The translations under genes and the position numbers were made by a program. Below are positions 54,820-64,000 of a stretch of 64,000 bases of DNA, piece by piece. Under the pieces are notes generated by a model. That model ran no database searches, had not been told where the DNA came from, and was given only the letters and a program-made list of their open reading frames with translations. Source of the stretch: Phytophthora quininea (lineage: Eukaryota > Oomycota > Peronosporomycetes > Peronosporales > Peronosporaceae); the NCBI GenBank assembly GCA_011947345.1, contig JAAVTG010001008.1:248001-312000 (forward strand). The letters run 5' to 3'. How positions within the stretch are numbered: position 1 is the first letter of the stretch; every line of letters starts with the position of its first letter.

Positions 54820-55359
54820 ATGTACTATCTCACTTTACAACTTTCTTCGCCTCCACCACCGCCTCCAACCACCGCAATCACTACCCGACAGCGCGAAGAT
54901 TACGACGAGGTCGTACGTGCATACAAGCGCATGAAAACCTCATACGACAACGTCGTCGACGTTATGACGCAACTTCAAGCGGAAATCACGGCGAATGACC
55001 GTGATATCGAAGGCCTGCACGTGTTCTTGCACCGCCTTGCCCATGCAGTTGCCGATCCCGAATCGGATCCCGAGGAAACACGCGATCAAGGCCCGTCTTT
55101 GGTGGGAATGTTCGGCGATGACATTTCGACGGACGATGACCAAGAAAACAGCTGGATCGGCAACAATTTGACCGACAACGACATCACATCAGACGACATT
55201 GATTCTGATGACAGCGACATCGACAGCGAAACAAGTGACGTTGGATTGGACCCTGAAAGAGTGTACAATGTTGACTCTGAAGGTTTGATTACGTTCGGTG
55301 GTTATCTGGACCTTCGTGCTGATATTTCGGAAAGCGAAATTGAAGACCTGTTTAACTAG
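54820..55359 (+). CDS. Acidic protein carried by MULE 2
   Basis: From an ATG at 54820 a single unbroken frame gives 179 residues: a Pro-run (SSPPPPPPTTAITTRQREDY), a helical part (VVRAYKRMKTSYDNVVDVMT) and a long Asp/Ser/Glu-rich region (STDDDQENSWIGNNLTDNDI ... SDDIDSDDSDIDSETSDV), ending SESEIEDLFN. No known domain. It lies between the element's left end and its transposase in the same orientation, so it may be element-encoded (perhaps a transposase partner) or captured. The frame has no break. Confidence 0.5.
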   Translation: MYYLTLQLSSPPPPPPTTAITTRQREDYDEVVRAYKRMKTSYDNVVDVMTQLQAEITANDRDIEGLHVFLHRLAHAVADPESDPEETRDQGPSLVGMFGDDISTDDDQENSWIGNNLTDNDITSDDIDSDDSDIDSETSDVGLDPERVYNVDSEGLITFGGYLDLRADISESEIEDLFN

Positions 55360-55741
55360 CATATTAACTAGCATGGGGCAGCCTTTACAATTTAATACAA
55401 TTTGCTTATATAAACTAAAACAATGTTTTATTTAAGTCTCATATTTTAAATATTCAAGCGTTAGACGATAGTTTCGAAACTGTCTTGAAAAATTTGAGGC
55501 AGTTTCTGAAAATTCACGGCATATTTCTTAAACAAAATACCACTGCGACTCTCTCGAGCCGCAGTGCAATTGGGGACTTCATTTGATCATTCTGCAATTT
55601 CCTTCGGCCCCCAACAAGCTGTCCTGACTTGCCAACCTCTCCAACTACTCCGGCCAACCCCATTCGTCTTCCTCCATCCTCGCTCTCGCTTACACAGCTT
55701 TATCAGCGGTATCTGAACAAGGCTCTCGTGTTGCGTCAGCA

Positions 55742-58605
55742 ATGCCAAGAGGAAAGCGAAGCAGCAGTGCTGTTAGCGGAGCTTCGTCTACAGAAAGCCA
55801 CGATTTCGGTGGCGACGAAATCGCGGCCTCTTTGCCCTCTAGAGGCAGCAGAGATATTTTGACCCCAGTTGTACAATACCAGCGGAAGTTTGTATCTCTG
55901 GCCAAGGCAATCCATTGTCTGGAATCTCGAGAGTGCGTGCAATTCGACATCCAGTCTACGAATGGCTCTCGCGCCATTCTTGTTTGCACAACACACGAGG
56001 AATGCAAAGCTACAACACGTGTAGTTCGTGAATGCGACGGCAAATTCTCTATTACTACAAGCGGCTACCACAGTCGCGAACTCAGCATCTCCCACATCCC
56101 GGTTTCGTGTGGAGATAGCAGCGGCAGTGAGCTCACACCGGATGATGTCGTAGATGCATCAGACGCCAGCGATCATAGCCAGAAAATACAGCACTTGGGA
56201 TTTCAAAAATAACCAATACAACCGATCGGGTTAGCGAGCGGGATGGCGAGATTCGTGGAGACGACAGCGAGGAAACAGAAGTCTCCAGCGCACTGGCGTC
56301 ATCTATTAATATCTCTCCCATTCTTCGAACGGCGTATGCTTCTAAGCGAGAAGCGCGCGTTGCTCTTGACAGTCTATACGACGAAAGATATCGTTGTAAA
56401 AACAGCAATCGAGATACAACTTGATTGTACTGTTCCTCGCATACAAATTGCGCGGCGACAGCTCGTATCAAAGAAGACAAGTTGAAAATGTTCCCCATAT
56501 TCGTCGACGGCCAGTACGGAAGATGCGATGCACCACTCGAGAAACAACGGACTGGGATTCACAAGCGGTTTGATGACGAGGTCAATAATCTGTTGCTTGG
56601 AGGAACGAGCCCGGCACATTGTTTGACGACATTAGAGTTGAGGTACCGTTCCAACCAGCATCTTTTGAAGCTGCTAGCTGATGTGAAGCACTTGAAGACG
56701 CAAGCACAGCGTCTGAGATCTGACGGAGACTTTAATATTTCCAGTGTTGCCGATGTCATGATGTAGGGGGCAGAATGTGGGAAACCCGAGAGATGTTTTT
56801 AAACGATCTCAATACCTACAACTCCACTACTGATGCCGAACGTTTTGCAGCAACGACGTTCGTGGACCAAAACGACCTGTTGGTTCTGGATGTTTTCACC
56901 GATGAGGCTACTGGTAACGAAGACTCATGGGGAATTATTCTGCCATCGAGAAAAGTTTCCCGCAACTTCGCACGAGGAATGGAGGGTCGAGGTGACAACG
57001 TGTTAGAAATGACTGATGGAACTTACAAGATTTCGTTCATCAAATGGACACTCGTGTCATTTGGAATTGGTGGGGTTCACTACACACCCACAGGGTTCCA
57101 ACATACTTTTTTCTGGAGTTTTCGTGTTTGTATGAGCAGAGGCCAAGTTCGCGTATACGCGCTTGTTTTCCGTCGTCACAGCTCGATGTCAGGCTTTCTT
57201 CGACCGAGATTTGATCCTACAATTCGGTTCAATGGATCATTGCGAAGCAATTTCTGGAGCATTTCTGGAGGTGTGGCCTGACACTGTTCTGTTCAACTGT
57301 TGGCCGCATTTTGTCAGAAAATCTGAAGAGAACTCTGGTCGTTTGAGCGGCAGCGACGTCTACGATGCCATCATAAAACCCCAACTCGATTATCTTCACG
57401 AAGTACAATCTGAAGACCAATTTTTCGCCCTTGCTGATGTAGTTAAATCTAACTGGGAAAGTATGGGGAGTTTGACTATGCGCGTTGGTTTGACAAATAC
57501 TATCTGACCGATCCATGGGACTTGTGGTTTGCAACTGCGAGTAACATGCCAGGGGTAACGCCGAACCAGAATCCAATTGAGGCATTTAACAATGCCATTA
57601 AAGTGGTCTGTAAGGGACATCTACGAGTAGCCACATCTCATGTCTTGGCGGCTACGCTTCCCAAAATTCTGATTCACTCTGGTCGCAATGGTAGTGCTGG
57701 ACTCGTACTCCCGTATGCCGAAGGTCCAGTGAAGGCAGAGGTGTTCTTAGAATCCAGAGATTTGTGTCAGAGAGATAACCACTATCCTCGACATCAGGGG
57801 AAATCGAGGAGGGCTATAGCTAGCATCAAAAGGTACTACTTCAATGCAGACTACTACGTAGTGCGTGACGACAACCTCCATGGACTCCAAGTAACTGCAG
57901 CAAGAACAAGAGTCTTTGCTGCGTCGCTTGAAGGGGAACTCAAGACAACGAGCAGGTTGAGACTACCTGTCACTTCACGAGGTTGACATATTGAATCACA
58001 CTAGATTCGATCACGACTGGGCTTCTCCATGCTGGAAACTCGACAAGGTGCGTCCATCAACATTATATTTTATCTAAGAATTTTCGAATAGCTAATAGTG
58101 CCTTTACTCTTTTTGTTTGTAGATTAAGATGATTCGTACGAAGTTTCGCTGCACTTGTGAAGGATTTTACCATTCTGGTTGACTGTGCTGCCGTGTTTTG
58201 GCCTGCCTCAAGCTGGCTGATGGTCTGAACTTCGAACGAATGATACGAAGTCTTCCAGCTCACAAAGGATCAAGCCGTCCTCACAAAAAGCGAAAGCTCT
58301 TATTAGAGAAGGGATCAACAGAGGGAACTTCACGATAAAGGCACTGGTGAAGAGATTGCAAAAGAAACCCGCAAGCGTGATCAACTGGAGCGTTCTTGAA
58401 ACGTGGACCGAAAGCAATGACGATGGAGAGAAAATTCAGCGCGACTTCGTTGGTCGAGTAGACCCTCCCTGTTTCAAAAGTGGAAAGAGACACCGGGAGG
58501 TTGTCTTCGAAAGGAAAAAAGACGATCGCTATGGATATTGAGAAGCTCGCGAATGTGATCGATTATTCCTTCAGAGTGGGACACGACATCTATCGCAATA
58601 AGTAG
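55742..58605 (+). CDS. MULE 2 transposase with SWIM finger (interrupted)
   Basis: The ATG at 55742 starts MPRGKRSSSAVSGASSTESH. A Cys/His pre-domain follows (LYCSSHTNCAATARIKEDKL, KRFDDEVNNLLLGGTSPAHC), then the MULE core (TLVSFGIGGVHYTPTGFQHT, DHCEAISGAFLEVWPDTVLF, NCWPHFVRKSEEN, MPGVTPNQNPIEAFNNAIKV) and, after an intron near 58048-58122, a SWIM-like finger (FRCTCEGFYHSG then LCCRVLACLKL). Frame breaks at the GGG near 56193 and the GGGG at 57465-57468 are fixed by one base. A TGA at about 56422, a TGA in the finger where Trp is expected and a His-to-Arg ligand change look like real damage. Confidence 0.7.
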
Positions 58606-58776
58606 GAAGTGAGAAGAATATGTAGAGTGTAGTAGTATCATACCGGAACACAGAAAAACTAGATAATCTTCAGAAAATAACATAAAAACCTTGCATGTGA
58701 AATAGTAGTTACAAACAATAAATTACAATAATATTGTTGGTTAGCAAAACTGCTGGTATGGAAAAAATCCGACGCC

Positions 58777-58785
58777 GTGGAAGCT
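58777..58785. repeat. Right target-site duplication of MULE 2
   Basis: GTGGAAGCT, second copy. Confidence 0.8.
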
Positions 58786-59075
58786 CGCCGAGAAAAAGCG
58801 CAACAGTGCTAGTGCGTCCGCAAACCAATTGATAACACTCTCCGTCGCAATGAATTCGTCGCTCAACCTTTTGCTCTATTCACGTAGCGCCATCTCGTTC
58901 TTCCTGCACCAGTATTGATACAGCAGACCATGTGTTCGTTCAGTCAGCACTACTTGGATACTCTACAGCAGGGCGCGGTCGCTCCGCTTGGTTGGCGGCA
59001 TTTCGTTGTGCAGTGTGGACACCTTAGTCCCCATCGAGATCATTGCAATGATGCGCCTCAACTTTCCCGCAGCGA
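58786..59075. other. Tail of the MULE 2 target gene, then nothing recognised
   Basis: The first 130 bp continue the sense of the interrupted gene (KRNSASASANQLITLSV). After that I see no gene. Confidence 0.35.
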
Positions 59076-59357
59076 TTGGCGTTTGGCTATTATATCCGAC
59101 CTGCAGCCACGTGCGCACACGCACTCGAAGCCTTCGCCATGTCCAAGCGCCTCGCGCTTGAGGAGGGCATCCTGGTGGGCCTCTCGTCGGACGCCACCGT
59201 CACTGTCGCTGTTAAGGTGGCCCAGCACCCCGAGAACGCCGGCAAGCTGATTGTCGCCACCCTGCCCAGCTTTGGCGAGCACTACCTGTCCTCGGCTCTG
59301 TTCGAGAAGGAGCACGAGTACGCTGCCAACCTGCCCACGTCGGAGCTGCCGCAGTAA
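59076..59357 (+). pseudogene. C-terminal fragment of cysteine synthase
   Basis: About 80 codons read CAHALEAFAMSKRLALEEGI, LVGLSSDATVTVAVKVAQHP, ENAGKLIVATLPSFGEHYLS, SALFEKEHEY and stop at 59357. This is the C-terminal part of O-acetylserine (thiol)-lyase (usually about 320 residues), where the family has AMA(R/K)LAxEEGIL(V/C)GxSSGAA and IVVxxPSFGERYLS. The upstream 240 residues, including the PLP lysine, are missing. SSGAA has become SSDAT. Codon use is GC-rich and regular, as in expressed genes, which suggests recent truncation or an assembly edge, not old decay. Confidence 0.75.
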
Positions 59358-59722
59358 GCGGTGACGACAAGAATCCAAGTCGTAGTGTGCCGGCGCTGAG
59401 GCTCAGCACTGCCTCTCATTTTTAATTTGTTAGTGATAAACCTGTCGTGGGTCCCAGAGGAGTAGTGCATCGTGTTGGCAAGCTCTCCGTTGAGGTTTGG
59501 CTTGGATGGCCTGGGCGGAGACCAAATACATACACTGGAGCTTTTGTTTTTCAACACGATGTGTTGCAGTGGTCACCACGGTGGTCATCCGCTTCAAGTT
59601 GCCTTTGCTCAAAACCACGCTATTCTATTACAGGACGAGTGCCACGCCACGTCATGCTCAGGAATTAACTCGCCTAATTTTTAGTCCGATAAGGACCCAC
59701 CACTTTGCTTTGACTGCGAGAT
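59358..59722. other. Intergenic, upstream of the phosphatase gene
   Basis: Short frames on both strands without motifs. It should contain the promoter of the gene at 59723. Confidence 0.35.
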
Positions 59723-60650
59723 ATGCTGAGGAAGCAGAGGTCGTCCAAAGTCTTGCAGCGATATGCGTCGACGAGGAAGTACGGCCGCCGCCACTCGCTC
59801 CAGCGAGAAGAGGAACGCGTCCGCAGCACTGACATGGTCGTGTACTCCAAGCGAAATCCAGACGACGAGGACACAGTGATGGCTGCACAGGTACAGACTC
59901 ACGAATATAGCGACAATAATTCCAACCACAATCTCACGTTGCATGTGCAAATCAAAACGCAGTGGCGGATCACCGAGGCTCTGGCTCGAGAGAAATCAGT
60001 CGGGAGACGACTTGCTGCATTCGTCAGTCGAGCGTTCGGTCCACCAACCTCTCGAGATCCGGCAGTCATCCTGGATCATGTTCTGCTGGGAAACAAGGAC
60101 AACGCAGCAGATAGCAGACTACTCTACCTCTTGGGGGTCACGCACATTTGCAACTGCGCCAAGCAGGTCGGCAACAGCTTTGAAGGCGAGTTCATTTATC
60201 TCAAGCTGAACTTGCACGATGCTCACGACGAAGATCTGATCCCACATTTCCAAACTGCAACCAAATTCCTCCAGAAGGTCGAGCTGCGAGGACGGGTGCT
60301 CATTCACTGCATATCTGGTGAGAAACTTCGTCGCCACCCTGACGTTCGTATTGACCCAATTCGCTTATGCTCGCTCGATTTGTTGCCGGTGCCACACAGG
60401 TGTTTCCAGATCGCCCGCACTTTTGGTGGCGTATCTGATGATCGACAAGCACATGACACTGCTGGAAGCATACAACATGGTGCGACGTAAACGTCCCATT
60501 GTGCAGCCAAATCAAGCTTTCCGTCTACAACTCGCCAAATACGAGTTGATGTTGTTTGGCTCCTCTTCGGTCGCTGCAACTGCCGACACAGACTGGAACT
60601 TTTACGCTTGGAACGAGGTCAAAGCCGACCGAGGACTTCGCCCGAGGTGA
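59723..60650 (+). CDS. Dual-specificity protein phosphatase, two exons
   Basis: Exons 59723-60317 and 60400-60650 flank an 82-nt GT-AG intron and give 281 residues without a frame break. The intron splits the active site: HCISG ends exon 1 and VSRSPALLVAYLM starts exon 2, together HCxxGxSRS with the catalytic Cys and Arg. Upstream are the substrate-loop block (ILDHVLLGNKDNAADSRLL), THICNC and NLHDAHDEDL (general acid Asp). The C-terminal helix (EAYNMVRRKRPIVQPNQAFR) is typical of DUSPs. The first 95 residues are basic and disordered. It removes phosphate from Tyr and Ser/Thr; its substrate is unknown. Confidence 0.93.
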
Positions 60651-60751
60651 GGTTGGCAACGCAATCCTACTCATCGCACCCCCAAGCCAAGCAATACTCG
60701 CTTGCCGCTTACCTTTTGATTATCTCCACTGCTAAGCCTTACCACCCTCCA

Positions 60752-63700
60752 TCAACCATCCAGAGCGAAAGCATACAAGTAGTTCATTCGCGTGCCCAAC
60801 AAGCACCAATTACTGTAAATGACAGGAGAACCAAACAGCGGACCAAGTTCAGCACTCTCACCGTTGCCTGTATCCACTTTATGAGTCTGAGAAATAATAG
60901 TTCCAGTTCCTTCATCGCAAAAGCAGATTTGGCCCGCCGTCGTAGTTACACAGCACACTAATCTTCCTTCCGGGCTCCCTTCGGGTCCTGGTACCATGGC
61001 AACAACTGTAGGCGACGCAAAAACAGCACTCCCGAGGTTTGTAGTCCACACAAGCTCTCCGTTACGACAGCAAGCCTTCCGTAACATGCCGTCATGGGAG
61101 CCAAACACCACACACCCTGCACCATAGACGCAGGGAGAGCTGAATATGGGCTTTTCAGTTGAGAGTTTCCACCGGATACCCCGTTGGTCATATCCACGCC
61201 GTAAAGCTGGCCATCAGCACACCCCACTAGGAGTATCTTGGACTGGAAATCGACATTTAATCCTCCAAATACAGGGGCTAGAAGGTTAAGTTGCCATTGT
61301 ATTTTCACGCCGTGAAGATCACTGTTACCAGAAGAGATCAACTCCAGTGCCACAACCGTTCCTGCTGTTGATGAAGCAAAAATCTGCTTCGACCATTTGC
61401 AGTAGTGTGGGGTCGAAAACAAGCTGCCCTGAATATCGATCTCCCAACGCGTATCACCCGTCCGAGTATCTAGACCATACACTTTGCTGTCGTACGCACC
61501 ACATACCACCAAACGCCGCTCATCAATCACCACAGCCGTAGCCTTGATGCTTGCCTTTGCATGAAACTGCCATTGAATATGTCCTGTTTGCAGCGTCAAC
61601 GCAAACAATGTCCCTGCATACGTCCCCACAAAAACAAGCTCGTCTTTCAATCCAAGCGACGCGCATGCTTCGATGCGGTCGTCAAGAGTAACTCTCCAAA
61701 TCTCTCGACCAGTTTTAAGCACATCTACACAAACCAATTGCGCTGAATGTGACCCAATGATCGCCCAAACCGAATCAACTGCCCCCTGTCGTCGCGGCGC
61801 TCTATCACGAGGGGAGATGCATCAATACACTTGCCTAAATCTACCCTCCACGCACTTCGTAACTTCCATTGTGACGGTGACCATTTGAGGACATAATTGT
61901 CCTTAGATGTCATGGATGACTGGTTGTAGCGCGACAGAAAATTCAAATTTCCTGACTGACTTGTCCTTCGACGTTTAACTGCATCGCAGGGACCAGGAAA
62001 CTCGGTACCATGGGTACTATCGAATGAGGTAGGGCCCGTGCTTAACTTCACAGACGCTTTTGGATGATACTCCGGCGGCGAATCCAGTGCCGACACCATA
62101 TCACTGACCGTCATATTAATCTGTACCACCGATCACACCGCGAATAAGTTAGTTTCAATTCACGAATCTCAGGCAATTGGGCCTACCAAGTCGTGCGCGG
62201 TGAGGGACGAAGAACCAAACGTTTGACGAACTTCATGCACAAAAAGCGTTGCCAAAAGTGAATTGCCGCCCAGTTCACCAAATGTACACAATGGTGAGGC
62301 ATCAGATAAAGGGATGCCGATGATATCTGCAAGAAGACAGCCCAATACCTTCCTTGTTGAAGGATTGGAATCGTTTAAGAGTCCTTGCTTGGGATCATTT
62401 TCGCCGATAAAGCTCCGCACGCGATTCATATGTTGTTCAAACAATTGTCGAAGCGACCGACGATCAACTTTCCCGTGCGCTGAGCGAGATACTGCGGTTG
62501 CCGGAACAATTAGAAGCTCGCTCGGAGCGTGTGCCGCGCCGTAACGTTCAGTTATCCATTTCGTCAAAGCTTGTGTCTGGGAATACGGCACTGGCAATCC
62601 ATCTTGGTTATCGCGAATTATGCCGGCAGCAATATAGTGTCGCTGCATTGCGTGTGTACCCACCTTTTCCGTAAATGCGAGCGCTAGTACTAGCTCACCA
62701 CAGCGATCGTGCCCAGTAACTTCACTCTTCGTCTGCGTAGAATTCTCGATTTCGCTTAACCCAGCGAGAACGATCCTCTCAACAGCTTCCAAGTTAACTC
62801 GTTGTCCATGAATTTTAATGACGTGATCTTTCCGACCGCAGTAATACAGAAAACCTCCGACTGCCAAGCAAACATCTCCCATACAAAACCATCCTTCGTT
62901 ATCGTGGGCGCATAGTTCTGTAAACGTGACAACTTTATCATCACCATCGACGTATCCAAGAGCAAGAAGTGGCCCCGATACGTAGAGCAATCCGTTATCA
63001 ACTCTACCACCAAATTTTGCAGATGTTCTTGCGTTCTTTGCACCCTTCGCTGAGCAGACAAGGGTTACCTCTCGATGCTGCAGTTTGTCTTTCTCGACGT
63101 CGTCTGGCAACAGCATAAGATGCGTATCTTTACCAATAATGCCTTGCTGATTGAGCTCTGCAATTGGAAGCCCGTGCTGCCCCCACACAACTAGTTGTTC
63201 AGGAGACAGAGGCGCCTTGAACCTCATGCACATCACATCCCCGCTTACCTCTGTGCTACCTGTATGAAATCACAGCAATAATTAGTTGTCCGGTATCGAT
63301 TTCAGTAAAATGCAGTTGGTTCTTACCATACAGATTCAAAATTGTCAGCTCTGGAAACTCGGCTGTGAGCTGTTGGACAACGTGCGACCTTAGTATCTCT
63401 CCACTGCTGAGTATATACCGCAGCGAGCGGAAAGCATTTTGTCGATCAACTCGACGTGTTTGCAGCAGTAGCACCTCCAACACACTCGGCACAGCAGTGA
63501 ACCGTGTCACGTGCTCGCTGCGTAAAACGTTCTGGAATTGCTCGCTGTTGTCTAGCAGCACACTCTGCAGATATTTCCCGTTGTCAGTAGGCAAATCCCG
63601 TGGCTTCTGAAGATGAACTAGCGGAACACACTGTAGGAACGCGCCCAGTACTTCCCACACCGAGTCCACGAATGACAGCTTCGTAGATCGCAGCACCCGC

Positions 63701-64000
63701 TCTCCTGTCCTCTGATCTGGTTTCGGCTTGTCGAACGGATACGCCTCCCACATCCACTCCAGCCGGTTCCATGCACCTGTTCTTGAACCTAACACTCCTC
63801 TCGGGTTTCCGGTCGATCCAGAGGTGAAAAGCAGATACAACGGCGCATTGCCATCATCTCCACCCAACTTCTTGCCTCGTCGCCTTGTCAATTCACACAG
63901 CGACTCGCCATTTGGGAGTGACATCACTTGCACCGATCGGAACGGACTGGACGGTGCCTCACTGCGTCAACAGTTGCTGTAGTATCTCCACTAGCTTGTC
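60752..64000 (-). CDS. AASDH: AASDH-type adenylating enzyme with carrier and PQQ propeller, 5' end outside
   Basis: Exons >64000-63327, 63259-62187 and 62120-60752 use 67- and 66-nt introns. The adenylation domain shows A3 (YLLFTSGSTGNPRGV), A7 (GWFCMGD), A8 (GRKDHVIKIHGQRVNLEAVE) and A10 (HGKVDRRSL). A carrier domain follows with the phosphopantetheine site LGGNSLLA, and then a beta-propeller of PQQ-like repeats (KTGREIWRVTLDDRIEACAS, WQFHAKASIKATAVVID, GDTRWEIDIQG). This order defines AASDH/ACSF4 (U26). One G added at each of 61782-61786 and 61179-61182 restores the frame. Its substrate is not settled even in animals. The start is beyond 64000, and near 63975 there is a further break I could not resolve. 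Confidence 0.9.

Larger units (their letters stand above)
54568..58776 (+). mobile_element. MULE 2: Mutator-like element, 4209 bp
   Basis: The left end (GGTAAGTTTTTTAAATACC) and the reverse complement of the right end (GGCGTCGGATTTTTTCCATA then CC) share the pattern GG...TTTTTT..ATACC and are flanked by the 9-bp duplication. The motif TTTTCATACCA/TTTTCCATACC recurs three times within 130 bp inside the left end. The element carries an acidic protein gene and a transposase gene, both on the plus strand. The transposase belongs to a different MULE branch from MULE 1 and no Ulp1 protease is present. Confidence 0.75.

Overview
The window looks like nuclear DNA of an oomycete, most likely Phytophthora or a close relative; the genus is inferred, not proven. 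The reasons are short GT-AG introns (about 50-80 nt), a START-like plus FYVE-finger protein of the kind oomycetes have in large families, eukaryotic housekeeping genes (PRMT5, eIF3d), and mobile elements typical of these genomes (Mutator-like elements with SWIM fingers, piggyBac, chromodomain Gypsy, pogo and Harbinger remnants).

Layout. 1-10524 is a near-perfect head-to-tail array of a 770-bp unit, each unit with one intron-containing tRNA-Tyr(GTA) gene on the minus strand: 13 tRNA genes in view, and the array runs off the left edge. 10525-18700 is AT-richer and holds a tRNA-Arg, a decayed tRNA-Gly-like gene and broken pieces of transposons and small genes. 18700-25540 is a piggyBac-like element split by a complete Mutator-like element (MULE 1, 19112-24409) that carries a transposase with a SWIM finger and a Ulp1-type SUMO protease. 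26779-32662 is a full-length chromodomain Gypsy retrotransposon with near-identical LTRs and a 5-bp target duplication. From 33173 the gene-rich part begins: a PA-domain secreted protein, PRMT5, a Cys-rich membrane protein, a large inverted repeat (38212-40233 / 41551-43563) with two head-to-head EMAPII-like tRNA-binding genes, a ZGRF1-type N-terminal-domain protein, a small membrane protein, a START-like/FYVE protein, eIF3d and a secreted S28 serine peptidase. A second complete MULE (54568-58776) follows. The right end has a fragment of cysteine synthase, a dual-specificity phosphatase and an AASDH-type adenylating enzyme with a phosphopantetheine carrier and a PQQ-like propeller, which runs off the right edge.

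The strongest cross-cutting observation concerns the sequence itself. Almost every apparent frameshift, in genes and transposons alike, lies at a short homopolymer and is repaired by changing that run by one base. Each repaired host gene then has an ordinary length and a whole number of codons. I therefore read most of the breaks as probable homopolymer-length errors, not true pseudogenes, and say so gene by gene.

How the genes relate. The host genes are unrelated housekeeping or secreted functions separated by short gaps. No operon-like or co-functional cluster is visible. The tRNA-Tyr array and the EMAPII-type tRNA-binding genes share the window, but nothing shows that this is more than coincidence.
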